A stretch of DNA of 8,276 nucleotides from Actinomycetota bacterium (GCA_019347785.1 JAHWKQ010000090.1:1-8276), one strand, 5' to 3'. Counted from the stretch's first letter, positions 1 to 6,750 are shown. Notes: a model not told the origin generated them from the sequence alone. Numbers and translations: made by a program.

Positions 1-1
1 C

Positions 2-301
2 GAGCGCGGCTTCTACATGTCGTTCGCCGGCAACATCACGTTCACCAACGCCCCCGCCCTGCGTGAGGCTGCCGCCGCCGTGCCGCTGGACCTGCTCGTC
101 ACCGAGACCGACTCGCCCTACCTGTCGCCGCACCCGATGCGCGGACAGCCCAACGAGCCCGCGCGGGTGGTCCTCGTCGCCGAGGCCCTGGCCCGGGTCC
201 ACGGCGTGGCCGTCGAGGAGCTCGCGGCGGCGGTGGCGGCCAACGCGCGGCGGCTGTTCGCGCTCGACGACTCCGACGAGCGCGAGCCCGGAGCCGCCTG
301 A
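2..301 (+). CDS. tatD: TatD-family metal-dependent DNase, C-terminal part
   Basis: This is the last 99 residues of a TatD-family hydrolase, a TIM-barrel, metal-dependent deoxyribonuclease/phosphoesterase of the cytosol. The 5' end lies outside the window and the frame is open from base 2. The tail carries the family's C-terminal signatures: a FYMSFAGNITF strand, then LLVTETDSPYLSPHP, whose Asp is a metal ligand of the barrel, then the RGQPNEP turn and the terminal helices ending in ANARRLFAL. The ATG at 17 is internal, because FYMSF is part of a conserved barrel strand. Full-length members run about 255-300 residues, so roughly two thirds is missing. The stop lies 16 bp before the rsmA start, which suggests co-transcription; tatD next to rsmA is a common actinobacterial neighbourhood. 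The family assignment is secure. The in vivo role (DNA repair or quality control) is known only in general for the family. Confidence 0.93.
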   Translation, partial: ERGFYMSFAGNITFTNAPALREAAAAVPLDLLVTETDSPYLSPHPMRGQPNEPARVVLVAEALARVHGVAVEELAAAVAANARRLFALDDSDEREPGAA

Positions 302-317
302 GCGGGGCGCTCCCGCC

Positions 318-1166
318 GTGGCCGTCCTGCTGGGCCCGCAACAGGTCCGCACGCTGCTGCGGCGGCACGGGATCGCCCCGCGCCGATCGGCCGGCCAGAG
401 CTTCGTCGTCGATCCGAACACGGTCCGCAAGGTCGTGCGCCTGGCAGGCGTCACCGCCGGTGACACGGTCTGCGAGGTCGGGCCCGGCCTGGGCAGCCTC
501 ACGCTCGCCCTGCGCGAGGTCGGCGCCCGGGTCGTCGCCGTGGAGGTCGACGCCGGCCTCGTGCGGGCCCTGGCGGGCGTGCTGGCTGGCGACGCGGGGG
601 TGCGCGTGGTCCATGCCGACGCCCTCGAGGTGGACCTGGCGGGGCTGGTCGACGGCGGTGCGGCGGGGCTCGTCGCGAACCTGCCGTACAACGCGGCGAC
701 GCCGCTCGTGCTGCGCGCGCTCACCGCCGGCGCATTCGATCGGCTCACGGTGATGGTCCAGCGGGAGGTCGGCCGGCGGTGGGCGGCCGGGGTCGGCGAC
801 CCCTTGTACGGGGCGGTCAGCATCAAGGTGGCGGCCCTGGCCGACGCGCGGGTGCTGTCGGCCGTGAGCCGGCGCGCCTTCCTGCCCGAGCCCAACGTCG
901 ACTCGGTCATCGTCGGCCTGCGCCCCCGCCCCTGGGAGGGCCCGGTCGACCGCGAGCGGGTGTCCGCGCTCGTCGACGCCGGCTTCGCGCAGCGCCGCAA
1001 GCGGCTGCGCAACGCGCTGTCCCGCCCGGGTCTCGCGCCGACCGAGGTGGAGGCGGCGCTGTCGGGGGCGGGGCTGGACGCCGGCGCACGGGCCGAGGAG
1101 CTCGCCTTGGCGGACTGGGTGGCGTTGGCGGCACGGCTCCGCCCCTCGGACGGGCCCGGGGACTGA
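318..1166 (+). CDS. rsmA: 16S rRNA (adenine1518-N6/adenine1519-N6)-dimethyltransferase RsmA (KsgA)
   Basis: RsmA dimethylates two adjacent adenines in the 3'-terminal helix 45 of 16S rRNA, using SAM, as a late step and checkpoint of 30S assembly. The 282-residue product matches the family length. Visible in order: GQSFVVDPN at 26-34 (the GQNFL-type motif, with Ser for Asn), the SAM-binding motif EVGPGLGSLT at 53-62, the acidic VEVD strand end, the catalytic motif NLPYN at 121-125, then FLPEPNVDSVIVGL and the C-terminal FAQRRKRLRNAL helix. GTG 318 was chosen because it places the usual LLGPQQVR start of actinobacterial RsmA right at the N terminus. An in-frame ATG at 63 would run through tatD in another frame and adds only Arg/Pro-rich shadow sequence. 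No strong Shine-Dalgarno is visible, so translation may depend on coupling to tatD 16 bp upstream. Loss of the enzyme typically gives kasugamycin resistance. Confidence 0.96.
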   Translation: MAVLLGPQQVRTLLRRHGIAPRRSAGQSFVVDPNTVRKVVRLAGVTAGDTVCEVGPGLGSLTLALREVGARVVAVEVDAGLVRALAGVLAGDAGVRVVHADALEVDLAGLVDGGAAGLVANLPYNAATPLVLRALTAGAFDRLTVMVQREVGRRWAAGVGDPLYGAVSIKVAALADARVLSAVSRRAFLPEPNVDSVIVGLRPRPWEGPVDRERVSALVDAGFAQRRKRLRNALSRPGLAPTEVEAALSGAGLDAGARAEELALADWVALAARLRPSDGPGD

Positions 1167-1174
1167 CCCGGTCT

Positions 1175-1204
1175 TTGCCGCGCCTTCCCGCCGCGGCCTA
1201 CGAT
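1175..1204 (+). promoter_or_regulatory. Candidate sigma70-type promoter for ispE
   Basis: A -35 box TTGCCG (1175-1180) and a -10 box TACGAT (1199-1204) are separated by 18 bp in the gap after rsmA. Both match the housekeeping consensus at four or five of six positions, in a region otherwise almost all G/C. A transcript would begin near 1210 and leave a leader of about 50 nt before GTG 1259. This implies that ispE, and perhaps glmU-prs-tal behind it, can be transcribed independently of tatD-rsmA. It is inferred from sequence match only. Confidence 0.55.
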
Positions 1205-1258
1205 GTGCCGGCCGTTGCGGACGTCTCCGGCACTCCGTCGACCCGTGAAGGGCGCTTC

Positions 1259-2308
1259 GTGCGAGCCCAGCCAGACCAGGGCGGTCGGGCCCATGGGCAG
1301 TGCGTGCACGTGGACGTGCCGGCCAAGATCAACCTGTTCCTCGCGGTGCGCGGCCGGCGCCCCGACGGGTACCACGAGCTGACGACGGTCATGCAGACGG
1401 TCTCGCTGTTCGACCAGCTACGGGTGTCGATCACCGGCCCCCCCGGGCGCGGACAGCATCCCTCGACCCGCCGGCGGATGCGCGTGCGTCTGGACGACGA
1501 CGGCACCGCCGGCCTGCCGGTCGCCCCGGAGAACCTGGCGGTGCTCGCCGCCGCGGCGCTGGGCCGCGCCACGGGCCTGCCTGACGTGTGCCTCGACGTC
1601 TCGGTGAACGGAGCCGTGCGCGAGGCGTCCTCCCCGGAGTCCCCGTCCCACACGGTGCTGGCGCTGCGCAAAGGCATCCCCGTGGCGGCGGGCATGGCCG
1701 GGGGCTCGGCGGACGCGGCCGCCGCGCTGCTCGGGTTGAACGACCTGTGGGACTGCAGGCTGTCCCGCGACGAGCTGCGGGACCTGGGCGGCGACCTCGG
1801 CAGCGACGTCCCCTTCTGCGTCGTGGGCGGCACCGCGCTGTGCACCGGGACGGGGACCCAGCTCGCCCGCGTCCTGTGCCGTGGCGAGTTCCACTGGGTG
1901 GTGTGCACCGGCGGGGAGCCACTCGGCACGGCGGAGGTCTACCGCGCCTGGGACCGCTACTGCCGGCCCGGCGAGGTGGAGCCCGACGCCGTGCTCCAGG
2001 CCCTGCGTACCCCCGACGCCGAGGCGTTGGCCGCCGCGCTGCACAACGACCTGGAGTCGGCCGCCCTCGTGCTGCGCCCCGAGCTGGCGGGCCACAAGCG
2101 GGCGCTGCTGCGGGCCGGGGCGCTGGGGGCCCTGGTGGCCGGCAGCGGCCCGTGCATCGTCGCGCTGTGCGAGGACGCCGAGGCCGCGCGCGCGGTCGCC
2201 GAGGAGGTCCGGGGCCGCTTCGCGCGGGTGACGACGGCGCGGTCCCCGGCGGGCGGCGCCGCCATGCAGCCGTGTGACCAGCCGCAGGGCCATCGGTCGC
2301 TACAGTGA
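1259..2308 (+). CDS. ispE: 4-diphosphocytidyl-2-C-methyl-D-erythritol kinase IspE
   Basis: IspE is the GHMP-family kinase that phosphorylates the 2-OH of CDP-ME with ATP in the MEP (non-mevalonate) pathway to IPP and DMAPP. Seen in order: PAKINLFLAVRGRRPDGYHEL (Lys23 corresponds to the active-site Lys), the ATP-binding glycine-rich loop PVAAGMAGGSADAAA starting at Pro141, LGSDVPF with the catalytic Asp183, and the third GHMP motif GSGP at 295-298. GTG 1259 has AAGGG six bases upstream and gives 349 residues, longer than the usual 280-320. Later in-frame GTGs at 1304 and 1310 also lie before PAKIN, and the codons between 1259 and 1304 (CGA, CCA, GGT) are atypical for this genome, so a shorter protein is possible. 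Two segments look like insertions relative to typical IspE: about residues 60-75 (PPGRGQHPSTRRR) and about 115-137 just before the glycine-rich loop. No frameshift is needed. The assignment is firm; the start is less so. Confidence 0.93.
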   Translation: MRAQPDQGGRAHGQCVHVDVPAKINLFLAVRGRRPDGYHELTTVMQTVSLFDQLRVSITGPPGRGQHPSTRRRMRVRLDDDGTAGLPVAPENLAVLAAAALGRATGLPDVCLDVSVNGAVREASSPESPSHTVLALRKGIPVAAGMAGGSADAAAALLGLNDLWDCRLSRDELRDLGGDLGSDVPFCVVGGTALCTGTGTQLARVLCRGEFHWVVCTGGEPLGTAEVYRAWDRYCRPGEVEPDAVLQALRTPDAEALAAALHNDLESAALVLRPELAGHKRALLRAGALGALVAGSGPCIVALCEDAEAARAVAEEVRGRFARVTTARSPAGGAAMQPCDQPQGHRSLQ

Positions 2309-2354
2309 GGAGCGACACCCCGACACCGTCGGCACCAGGAGTCGAAAGAGACCG

Positions 2355-3749
2355 GTGACGACCACCGCTTCGTTGCCCGGGCGCGTCGGCGCCGTCGTTC
2401 TCGCCGCGGGCAAGGGCACCCGCTTCCGCTCAGAGCGGCCCAAGGTGCTGCACGCCGTGGCGGGCCGGACCATGCTGCGATGGGTGCTCGAGGCGCTGCG
2501 GCCCCTGGGGCTGCAGCGCGTGGCCGTCGTGGTGGGCCACCACGGCGACGACGTGCGGGCCGAGGCCGAGACCGCCGGGCTGGACGGCCTGGTGGTGGTC
2601 CACCAGGCCGAGCAGCGCGGCACCGGACACGCGGTGCGGGTGGCCGCGGACGCCGGCGTCCTCGACGGGCTGGACACCGTCCTGGTGCTCCCCGGCGACG
2701 TGCCGCTGCTGAACGCCGCCCCCCTGGGTGTGCTGCTGGCCTCGCACGCCGGCCAGGCGGCGACCCTGCTGACGACCGAGCTCGACGACCCCACCGGCTA
2801 CGGGCGCGTGCTGCGCGACGCCGACGGGCGGGTCGAGCGCATCGTCGAGGACCGCGACGCCGACGAGGCGCAGCGCGCGGTGCGGGAGGTCGGCACGTCG
2901 GTGTACGCGTTCGCGGGGGGCGAGCTCGCCGGCGCGCTCGCCGCACTGCGCTCGGACAACGTCCAGGGCGAGGAGTACCTGACCGACGTCGTGGAGCTGC
3001 TGCGCCCGGTCGCCGCCGTGCGGGCGGACGCGACCGTCGTGGCGGGCGTCAACGACCGCCGCCAGCTCGCCGACGCCGGCGCCGTGCTGCGCAGGCGCAT
3101 CCTCGACACGCTGATGCGCGACGGCGTCACCGTCGTCGACCCGGCCGCCACGTACGTCGGCCCCGACGTCGTCGTGCGCCCCGACGCGGTGCTGCTGCCC
3201 GGCACGCACCTGGAGGGCGGGACCCGGGTGGAGGCCGACGCCGTCGTGGGGCCCGACAGCCGCCTGGTCGACGCGGTCGTGCAGCGCGGTGCGACGGTCG
3301 GCCACAGCGTCCTGCTGGGGGCCAGCGTCGGGCCGGGCGCGGTGGTCGGGCCGTTCGCCTACCTGCGGCCCGGCGTCCGCCTGGAGGCCGGCGCCAAGGC
3401 GGGGTCGTTCGTCGAGATGAAGCAGACGGTCGTCGGGGAGAACAGCAAGGTCCCGCACCTGTCGTACCTGGGCGACGCGACCGTCGGCCGTGACGTCAAC
3501 GTCGGCGCGGGCACGATCACGTGCAACTACGACGGCCGGGCCAAGCACCCCACCGTCATCGAGGACGGCGCATTCATCGGCAGCGACACGATGCTCGTGG
3601 CTCCGGTGCGCGTGGGCGCCCGCGCCGTCACCGGCGCCGGCTCGGCGATCACCAAGGACGTGTCGCCGGCGGCGCTGGCGGTCGAGCGCGCCCAGCAGCG
3701 CACGGTCCCGGGCTACGCGGACCGGGGCACGTCGGAGGAGGGCTCATGA
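2355..3749 (+). CDS. glmU: Bifunctional UDP-GlcNAc pyrophosphorylase / glucosamine-1-phosphate N-acetyltransferase GlmU
   Basis: GlmU acetylates glucosamine-1-phosphate and then couples it to UTP, giving UDP-GlcNAc for peptidoglycan and other glycoconjugates. The N-terminal Rossmann-like uridyltransferase half shows LAAGKGTR at 16-23, PKVLH at 29-33, RGTGHAV ending at Val94, GDVP with metal-binding Asp115, and GYGR at 148-151. The C-terminal half is a left-handed beta-helix of hexapeptide repeats from about residue 255. It carries RPG, the VEMK strand, PHLSYLGD with catalytic His368 and Tyr371 (His363/Tyr366 in E. coli), and GTITCNYDG. Length is 464 residues, normal for the family. GTG 2355 is preferred because the upstream in-frame codons (AGG AGT CGA AAG AGA) are rare here and the only other start, ATG 2274, lies inside ispE. 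AGGAG at 2337-2341 is 13 nt away, and the nearer AAAGAG is a second weak ribosome site. Its last codons overlap prs. Confidence 0.96.
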   Translation: MTTTASLPGRVGAVVLAAGKGTRFRSERPKVLHAVAGRTMLRWVLEALRPLGLQRVAVVVGHHGDDVRAEAETAGLDGLVVVHQAEQRGTGHAVRVAADAGVLDGLDTVLVLPGDVPLLNAAPLGVLLASHAGQAATLLTTELDDPTGYGRVLRDADGRVERIVEDRDADEAQRAVREVGTSVYAFAGGELAGALAALRSDNVQGEEYLTDVVELLRPVAAVRADATVVAGVNDRRQLADAGAVLRRRILDTLMRDGVTVVDPAATYVGPDVVVRPDAVLLPGTHLEGGTRVEADAVVGPDSRLVDAVVQRGATVGHSVLLGASVGPGAVVGPFAYLRPGVRLEAGAKAGSFVEMKQTVVGENSKVPHLSYLGDATVGRDVNVGAGTITCNYDGRAKHPTVIEDGAFIGSDTMLVAPVRVGARAVTGAGSAITKDVSPAALAVERAQQRTVPGYADRGTSEEGS

Positions 3750-4765
3750 GCATGTCCGAGGCTCGGTTCACCGCCAGCAGCAGCCGGCCGGGCGCCATCG
3801 AGATCCTGACCAAGAAGCACATGCAGCTCTTCTCGGGCCGCGCCCATCCCGAGCTTGCGCAGGAGGTCGCCGACCACCTCGGCCTGCAGCTGGGCGACGT
3901 CGACATCCACGAGTTCGCCAACGACGAGATCTACGTGCGGCTCAAGGAGAACGTGCGGGGCAGCGACGTCTTCGTCTTCCAGAGCCACTCCCACCCGGTG
4001 AACCGCAACCTCATGGAGCAGCTGATCATGATCGACGCGCTCAAGCGCGCGTCGGCCAAGCGCATCGTGGCGGTGGTGCCGTTCTACGGCTACGCCCGGC
4101 AGGACAAGAAGTCGCGGTCCCGCGAGCCCATCACCGCCCGGCTCGTCGCCGACCTGCTGACCGTCGCCGGCGCCGACCGGGTGGTCTCGATCGACCTGCA
4201 CACCGGTCAGATCCAGGGCTTCCTCAACGAGCCGCTGGACCACCTGACGGCCCTGCCGCTGCTCGTCGACTGGATCAACGGCTACTGGGGCGGCGAGGAG
4301 ATCGTCGTCGTGTCGCCCGACGCCGGCCGGGTGCGCCTGGCCGAGAAGCTGCAGGGACAGCTGCAGCGGGCCACGATCGCGATCCTGCACAAGACCCGCA
4401 GGGAGCACAACGTGGCCGAGGCGCTGGCCGTGGTCGGCGACGTGTCGGGCCGCACGTGCGTCCTCCTCGACGACATGATCGACACGGCCGGGACCATGTG
4501 CTCCGCCGCGGAGGCCCTCATCGAGCAGGGCGCGCGCCGGGTGGTGGCGTGCGCCACCCATCCGGTCCTGTCCGGCTCGGCGTGCGAGCGCCTGGACAAG
4601 TCGCCCATCGAGCGCGTCGCGGTCACCAACACCCTGCCGATCCCCGCGGGATGCTCGTCGGACAAGATCGAGGTGCTGTCGATCGCGCCGACGATCGCCA
4701 GCACCCTCAAGGCGGTTTTCGAGGACGAGTCGGTCAGTGAGTTGTTCAGCGACCAGAACCAGTAG
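3746..4765 (+). CDS. prs: Ribose-phosphate pyrophosphokinase (PRPP synthetase)
   Basis: Prs transfers pyrophosphate from ATP to ribose-5-phosphate, making PRPP for purine, pyrimidine, His, Trp and NAD synthesis. The 339-residue protein has the two tandem Rossmann-like halves of class I enzymes. Visible: FSGRAHPELA at 29-38, FANDEIYVRLKENVRGSDVFVFQS, YARQDKKSRSREPITARL (ATP/regulatory region), SIDLHTGQIQGF, SPDAGRVRLAEKL with Arg195, the flexible catalytic loop HKTRRE (Lys216, Arg218), and the PRPP loop VLLDDMIDTAGT at 239-250. The GRVR and HKTR variants are typical of actinobacterial Prs. About 17 residues precede the conserved start of the fold. ATG 3746 has GGAGG seven bases upstream, with ATG 3752 as an alternative. 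The start overlaps the glmU stop as ATGA, so the two are probably translationally coupled. The substrate supplier transaldolase is encoded next. Confidence 0.97.
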   Translation: MSMSEARFTASSSRPGAIEILTKKHMQLFSGRAHPELAQEVADHLGLQLGDVDIHEFANDEIYVRLKENVRGSDVFVFQSHSHPVNRNLMEQLIMIDALKRASAKRIVAVVPFYGYARQDKKSRSREPITARLVADLLTVAGADRVVSIDLHTGQIQGFLNEPLDHLTALPLLVDWINGYWGGEEIVVVSPDAGRVRLAEKLQGQLQRATIAILHKTRREHNVAEALAVVGDVSGRTCVLLDDMIDTAGTMCSAAEALIEQGARRVVACATHPVLSGSACERLDKSPIERVAVTNTLPIPAGCSSDKIEVLSIAPTIASTLKAVFEDESVSELFSDQNQ

Positions 4766-4819
4766 GAATGGGCCGGCGGTGGCGGGGAGATCCTGACGCC
4801 CAGGAGAAGGAGGGCCGCG

Positions 4820-5926
4820 GTGAGCGACAGTCCGCTGCATCGGCTGGCCGAGCAGGGCCAAAGCGTGTGGATCGACTACCTGTCCCGGGAATTCCTGAGA
4901 CCCCAGGGGCTGGAGCGGATGGTGCGCGAGGATGCCCTGGTGGGGGTGACGTCCAACCCGACGATCTTCCAGAAGGCGATCGCCGGCAGCGACAGCTACG
5001 ACGAGCAGCTCCGTGAGGTGCTCGACGCCGGCGCCGAGCCCCAGGAGGCCTTCTACGCGCTGGCCATGCGCGACGTCGCCGACGCCTGCGACGTCCTGCT
5101 CCCGGTGTGGGAGCGCGGCTCGGGGCGGGACGGCTTCGTGTCGCTGGAGGTCGATCCCAACCTCGCGTACGACGCGGAGGGGACGGTCGCCGAGGCGCTC
5201 GACCTGCACCAGCGCGTCCAGCGGCCCAACCTCCTGGTCAAGATCCCCGCGACCACGCCCGGGCTGGCCGCCATCGAGGACGTCATCGCCCAGGGCCGGT
5301 CGGTCAACGTGACGCTGTGCTTCTCGCTGGGCCGCCACGGCGAGGTCGCCGAGTCCTACGTGCGGGGTCTGGAGCGGCTCGTCGCCGCCGGGGGCGACCC
5401 CGAGTCGGTCGCCTCCGTCGCCAGCTTCTTCGTCTCCCGGGTGGACACCGAGGCCGACCGGCGCCTGGACGAGCTCGGCGGGCACGAGCATCTGAAGGGC
5501 CGCCTGGCCGTCGCCAACGCCAAGCTGGCCTACCAGCGCTACCGGGAGGTCTTCTCCGGCCCCCGCTGGGACTCCCTGGCGGCCAGGGGCGCCAGCCCGC
5601 AGCGGTGCCTGTGGGCCTCGACCTCCACCAAGGACCCGGCCTACTCCGACGTCATGTACGTCGAGGAGCTCATCGGCCCGGAGACGGTGACCACGATGCC
5701 AGAGGAAACCCTGCGCGCCTTCGCCGACCACGGGACGGTCGCGCCCACCCTGGAGCGGGATCTGGACGCGGCCCGGGCCGTGTTCGACGACCTCGCTGCG
5801 GCCGGCGTCGACTACGACGACGTCACCGACGTGCTCGAGACCGAGGGCGTGCGCAAGTTCGCCGAGTCCTTCGACCAACTGCTGGAGGACCTCAGGACCA
5901 AGGCCGGACAGCTGTCGGCCGCCTGA
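4820..5926 (+). CDS. tal: Transaldolase
   Basis: Transaldolase moves a dihydroxyacetone unit from sedoheptulose-7-phosphate to glyceraldehyde-3-phosphate in the non-oxidative pentose phosphate pathway. The 368-residue product fits the long actinobacterial/cyanobacterial class. Key segments: VWIDYLSREFL at 16-26, GVTSNPTIFQKAI at 42-54, LLVKIPAT with Schiff-base Lys141, SVNVTLCFSLGRH, SVASFFVSRVDTEADR, RCLWASTSTKDPAYSDVMYVEELIG from Arg262, and the TMPEETLRAFADHG strand-helix. GTG 4820 is fixed by a perfect AAGGAGG at 4807-4813, six bases upstream. The 54-bp gap from prs shows no hairpin terminator, so co-transcription with glmU-prs is likely. A poor AT-richer match in the prs tail could be an extra promoter but is not convincing. 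The gene ends at a strong hairpin. Its position between prs and rplY is unusual. The protein is distinct from fructose-6-phosphate aldolase, which is only about 220 residues. Confidence 0.97.
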   Translation: MSDSPLHRLAEQGQSVWIDYLSREFLRPQGLERMVREDALVGVTSNPTIFQKAIAGSDSYDEQLREVLDAGAEPQEAFYALAMRDVADACDVLLPVWERGSGRDGFVSLEVDPNLAYDAEGTVAEALDLHQRVQRPNLLVKIPATTPGLAAIEDVIAQGRSVNVTLCFSLGRHGEVAESYVRGLERLVAAGGDPESVASVASFFVSRVDTEADRRLDELGGHEHLKGRLAVANAKLAYQRYREVFSGPRWDSLAARGASPQRCLWASTSTKDPAYSDVMYVEELIGPETVTTMPEETLRAFADHGTVAPTLERDLDAARAVFDDLAAAGVDYDDVTDVLETEGVRKFAESFDQLLEDLRTKAGQLSAA

Positions 5927-5934
5927 CCCGCACC

Positions 5935-5973
5935 GTGTCGAGTTCGCCACCGCCACGGTGGCGGGATCGACAC
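5935..5973 (+). terminator. Strong hairpin after tal: candidate terminator overlapping the rplY -35 box
   Basis: The two arms 5935-5952 and 5956-5973 pair about one axis with a 3-nt CCA loop. Seven outer pairs (GTGTCGA with TCGACAC), one G-A mismatch, two G-T wobbles and eight inner pairs (CGCCACCG with CGGTGGCG) give a stem of 18 positions. It starts nine bases after the tal stop. There is no T-run on the 3' side, so it is not a textbook intrinsic terminator, although U-less hairpin terminators are reported in high-GC actinobacteria. The right arm contains the TCGACA taken as the rplY -35 box, so a protein-binding palindrome or a promoter-linked regulatory structure is an alternative. The hairpin itself is directly visible; its function is inferred. 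Confidence 0.5.
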
Positions 5974-5995
5974 ACTCCGGGGCGGGGGCTACCGT
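5967..5995 (+). promoter_or_regulatory. Candidate sigma70-type promoter for rplY-pth-mfd
   Basis: A -35 box TCGACA (5967-5972) and a -10 box TACCGT (5990-5995) are separated by an optimal 17 bp. Transcription would start near 6002 and give a leader of about 60 nt before the rplY ATG. The -35 box lies in the right arm of the hairpin at 5935-5973, so binding to that palindrome would directly affect this promoter. Evidence is consensus match and placement in the largest intergenic gap of the window. Confidence 0.6.
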
Positions 5996-6022
5996 GGGGC
6001 GGCGGCCTGGTCGACACATCAC

Positions 6023-6049
6023 GCCGTCTCGCCGTCCCGTGCCGTCTCG
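6023..6049 (+). repeat. Three short tandem-like repeats in the rplY leader
   Basis: GCCGTCTCG occurs at 6023-6031 and 6041-6049, with a one-base variant GCCGTCCCG at 6031-6039 between them. The last copy runs directly into the GAGGAG Shine-Dalgarno (6049-6054), which sits seven bases before the rplY ATG. The repeats lie in the predicted 5' untranslated leader. They could be a chance product of skewed composition or part of a leader structure. No function is assigned. Confidence 0.35.
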
Positions 6050-6061
6050 AGGAGCGTCGTC

Positions 6062-6739
6062 ATGTCCAAGCAGGTCGCGCTGGCGGCACGACCCCGCGCC
6101 GGCCGCGGCAAGGGTGAGTCGCGCGCGCTGCGCCGCCAGGGCCGCGTGCCCGCCATCGCCTACGGCAGCGACCTGCGGCCCACGCCGGTGTCCGTCGACG
6201 CACTGGAACTGTGGCACGCCCTGCACACCGATGCGGGGCTGAACGCGATCATCCGCCTGTCGCTGGACGGAGACGACCACCTGACGCTGGCCCGTGAGCT
6301 GCAGCGCCACCCCGTGAGGCGTTCGATCCTGCACGTCGACTTCGTGACCGTCTCCCGCAACGTCCGGGTGACCGTGGACGTGCCGCTCGTGCTGACCGGC
6401 GAGGCGCCCGGCGTCGCCGAGGGGGCGGTCGCCGACCAACGCACCTACCTGGTGCCCGTGGAGGTGCTCCCGCTCGAGGTCCCCGAGCACCTGGAGCTGG
6501 ACATCTCCGATATGCAGATCGGCGGCGTGAAGCGCATCGAGGACCTGCCCGTCCCGCCGGGCGTGGAGGTGCTCGAGGACCCCGACACCGTCGTGGTGAC
6601 CGTCGCGGTGCCGCACCTGCACGTCCCGGAGACCACGGCCGAGGAGGTCGAGGAGCTGGGCGAGGAGACCGCCACCGACGTCGAGCAGGCGGTCGCCGAG
6701 GCCGAGGCCGAGCGGGAGCCGGCCGGCGAGGAGCAGTAG
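6062..6739 (+). CDS. rplY: 50S ribosomal protein L25, general stress protein CTC type
   Basis: L25 binds 5S rRNA in the central protuberance of the large ribosomal subunit. The 225-residue form seen here is the long CTC/TL5 version rather than the roughly 95-residue E. coli type. Residues 1 to about 90 form the 5S-rRNA-binding beta domain. It begins with the basic stretch SKQVALAARPRAGRGKGESRALRRQGRVPAIAYG and ends with the HPVRRSILHVDFVTV signature. Residues from about 95 to 185 form the second beta domain (VDVPLVLTGEAPGV through DTVVVTVAVP, with DISDMQIG in the middle). The last 35-40 residues are a low-complexity acidic tail rich in Glu and Ala, as in many actinobacterial members. ATG 6062 has GAGGAG seven bases upstream. 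The gene appears to open its own transcription unit with pth and mfd. In Bacillus the orthologue Ctc is stress-induced; here the sequence suggests only a housekeeping-type promoter. Confidence 0.96.
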   Translation: MSKQVALAARPRAGRGKGESRALRRQGRVPAIAYGSDLRPTPVSVDALELWHALHTDAGLNAIIRLSLDGDDHLTLARELQRHPVRRSILHVDFVTVSRNVRVTVDVPLVLTGEAPGVAEGAVADQRTYLVPVEVLPLEVPEHLELDISDMQIGGVKRIEDLPVPPGVEVLEDPDTVVVTVAVPHLHVPETTAEEVEELGEETATDVEQAVAEAEAEREPAGEEQ

Positions 6740-6750
6740 CCGCCGCCGCG

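Noticed and set aside
63..317. In-frame upstream extension of rsmA from ATG 63
   Set aside because: The extra residues are an Arg/Pro/Ser-rich out-of-frame reading of tatD; the family N terminus starts at GTG 318.
1156..1177. Short hairpin CCGGG/CCCGG over the rsmA stop followed by TCTTTG, as a terminator
   Set aside because: The stem is only 5 bp with the stop codon in the loop and a very short T run, and it overlaps the ispE -35 region. It is too weak to call.
2301..2306. TACAGT at the end of ispE as a -10 box for glmU
   Set aside because: No -35 match is found at 16-18 bp spacing; the nearest TGAC-like sequence is about 21 bp away.
2274..2354. ATG 2274 as start of glmU overlapping ispE
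   Set aside because: The added codons include rare AGG, CGA and AGA and resemble no GlmU N terminus; GTG 2355 gives a normal length.
4742..4768. TTGTTC with TAGGAA as a promoter for tal
   Set aside because: The spacer is only 15 bp and the -10 lacks its final T. The local AT enrichment is noted, but the match is poor.
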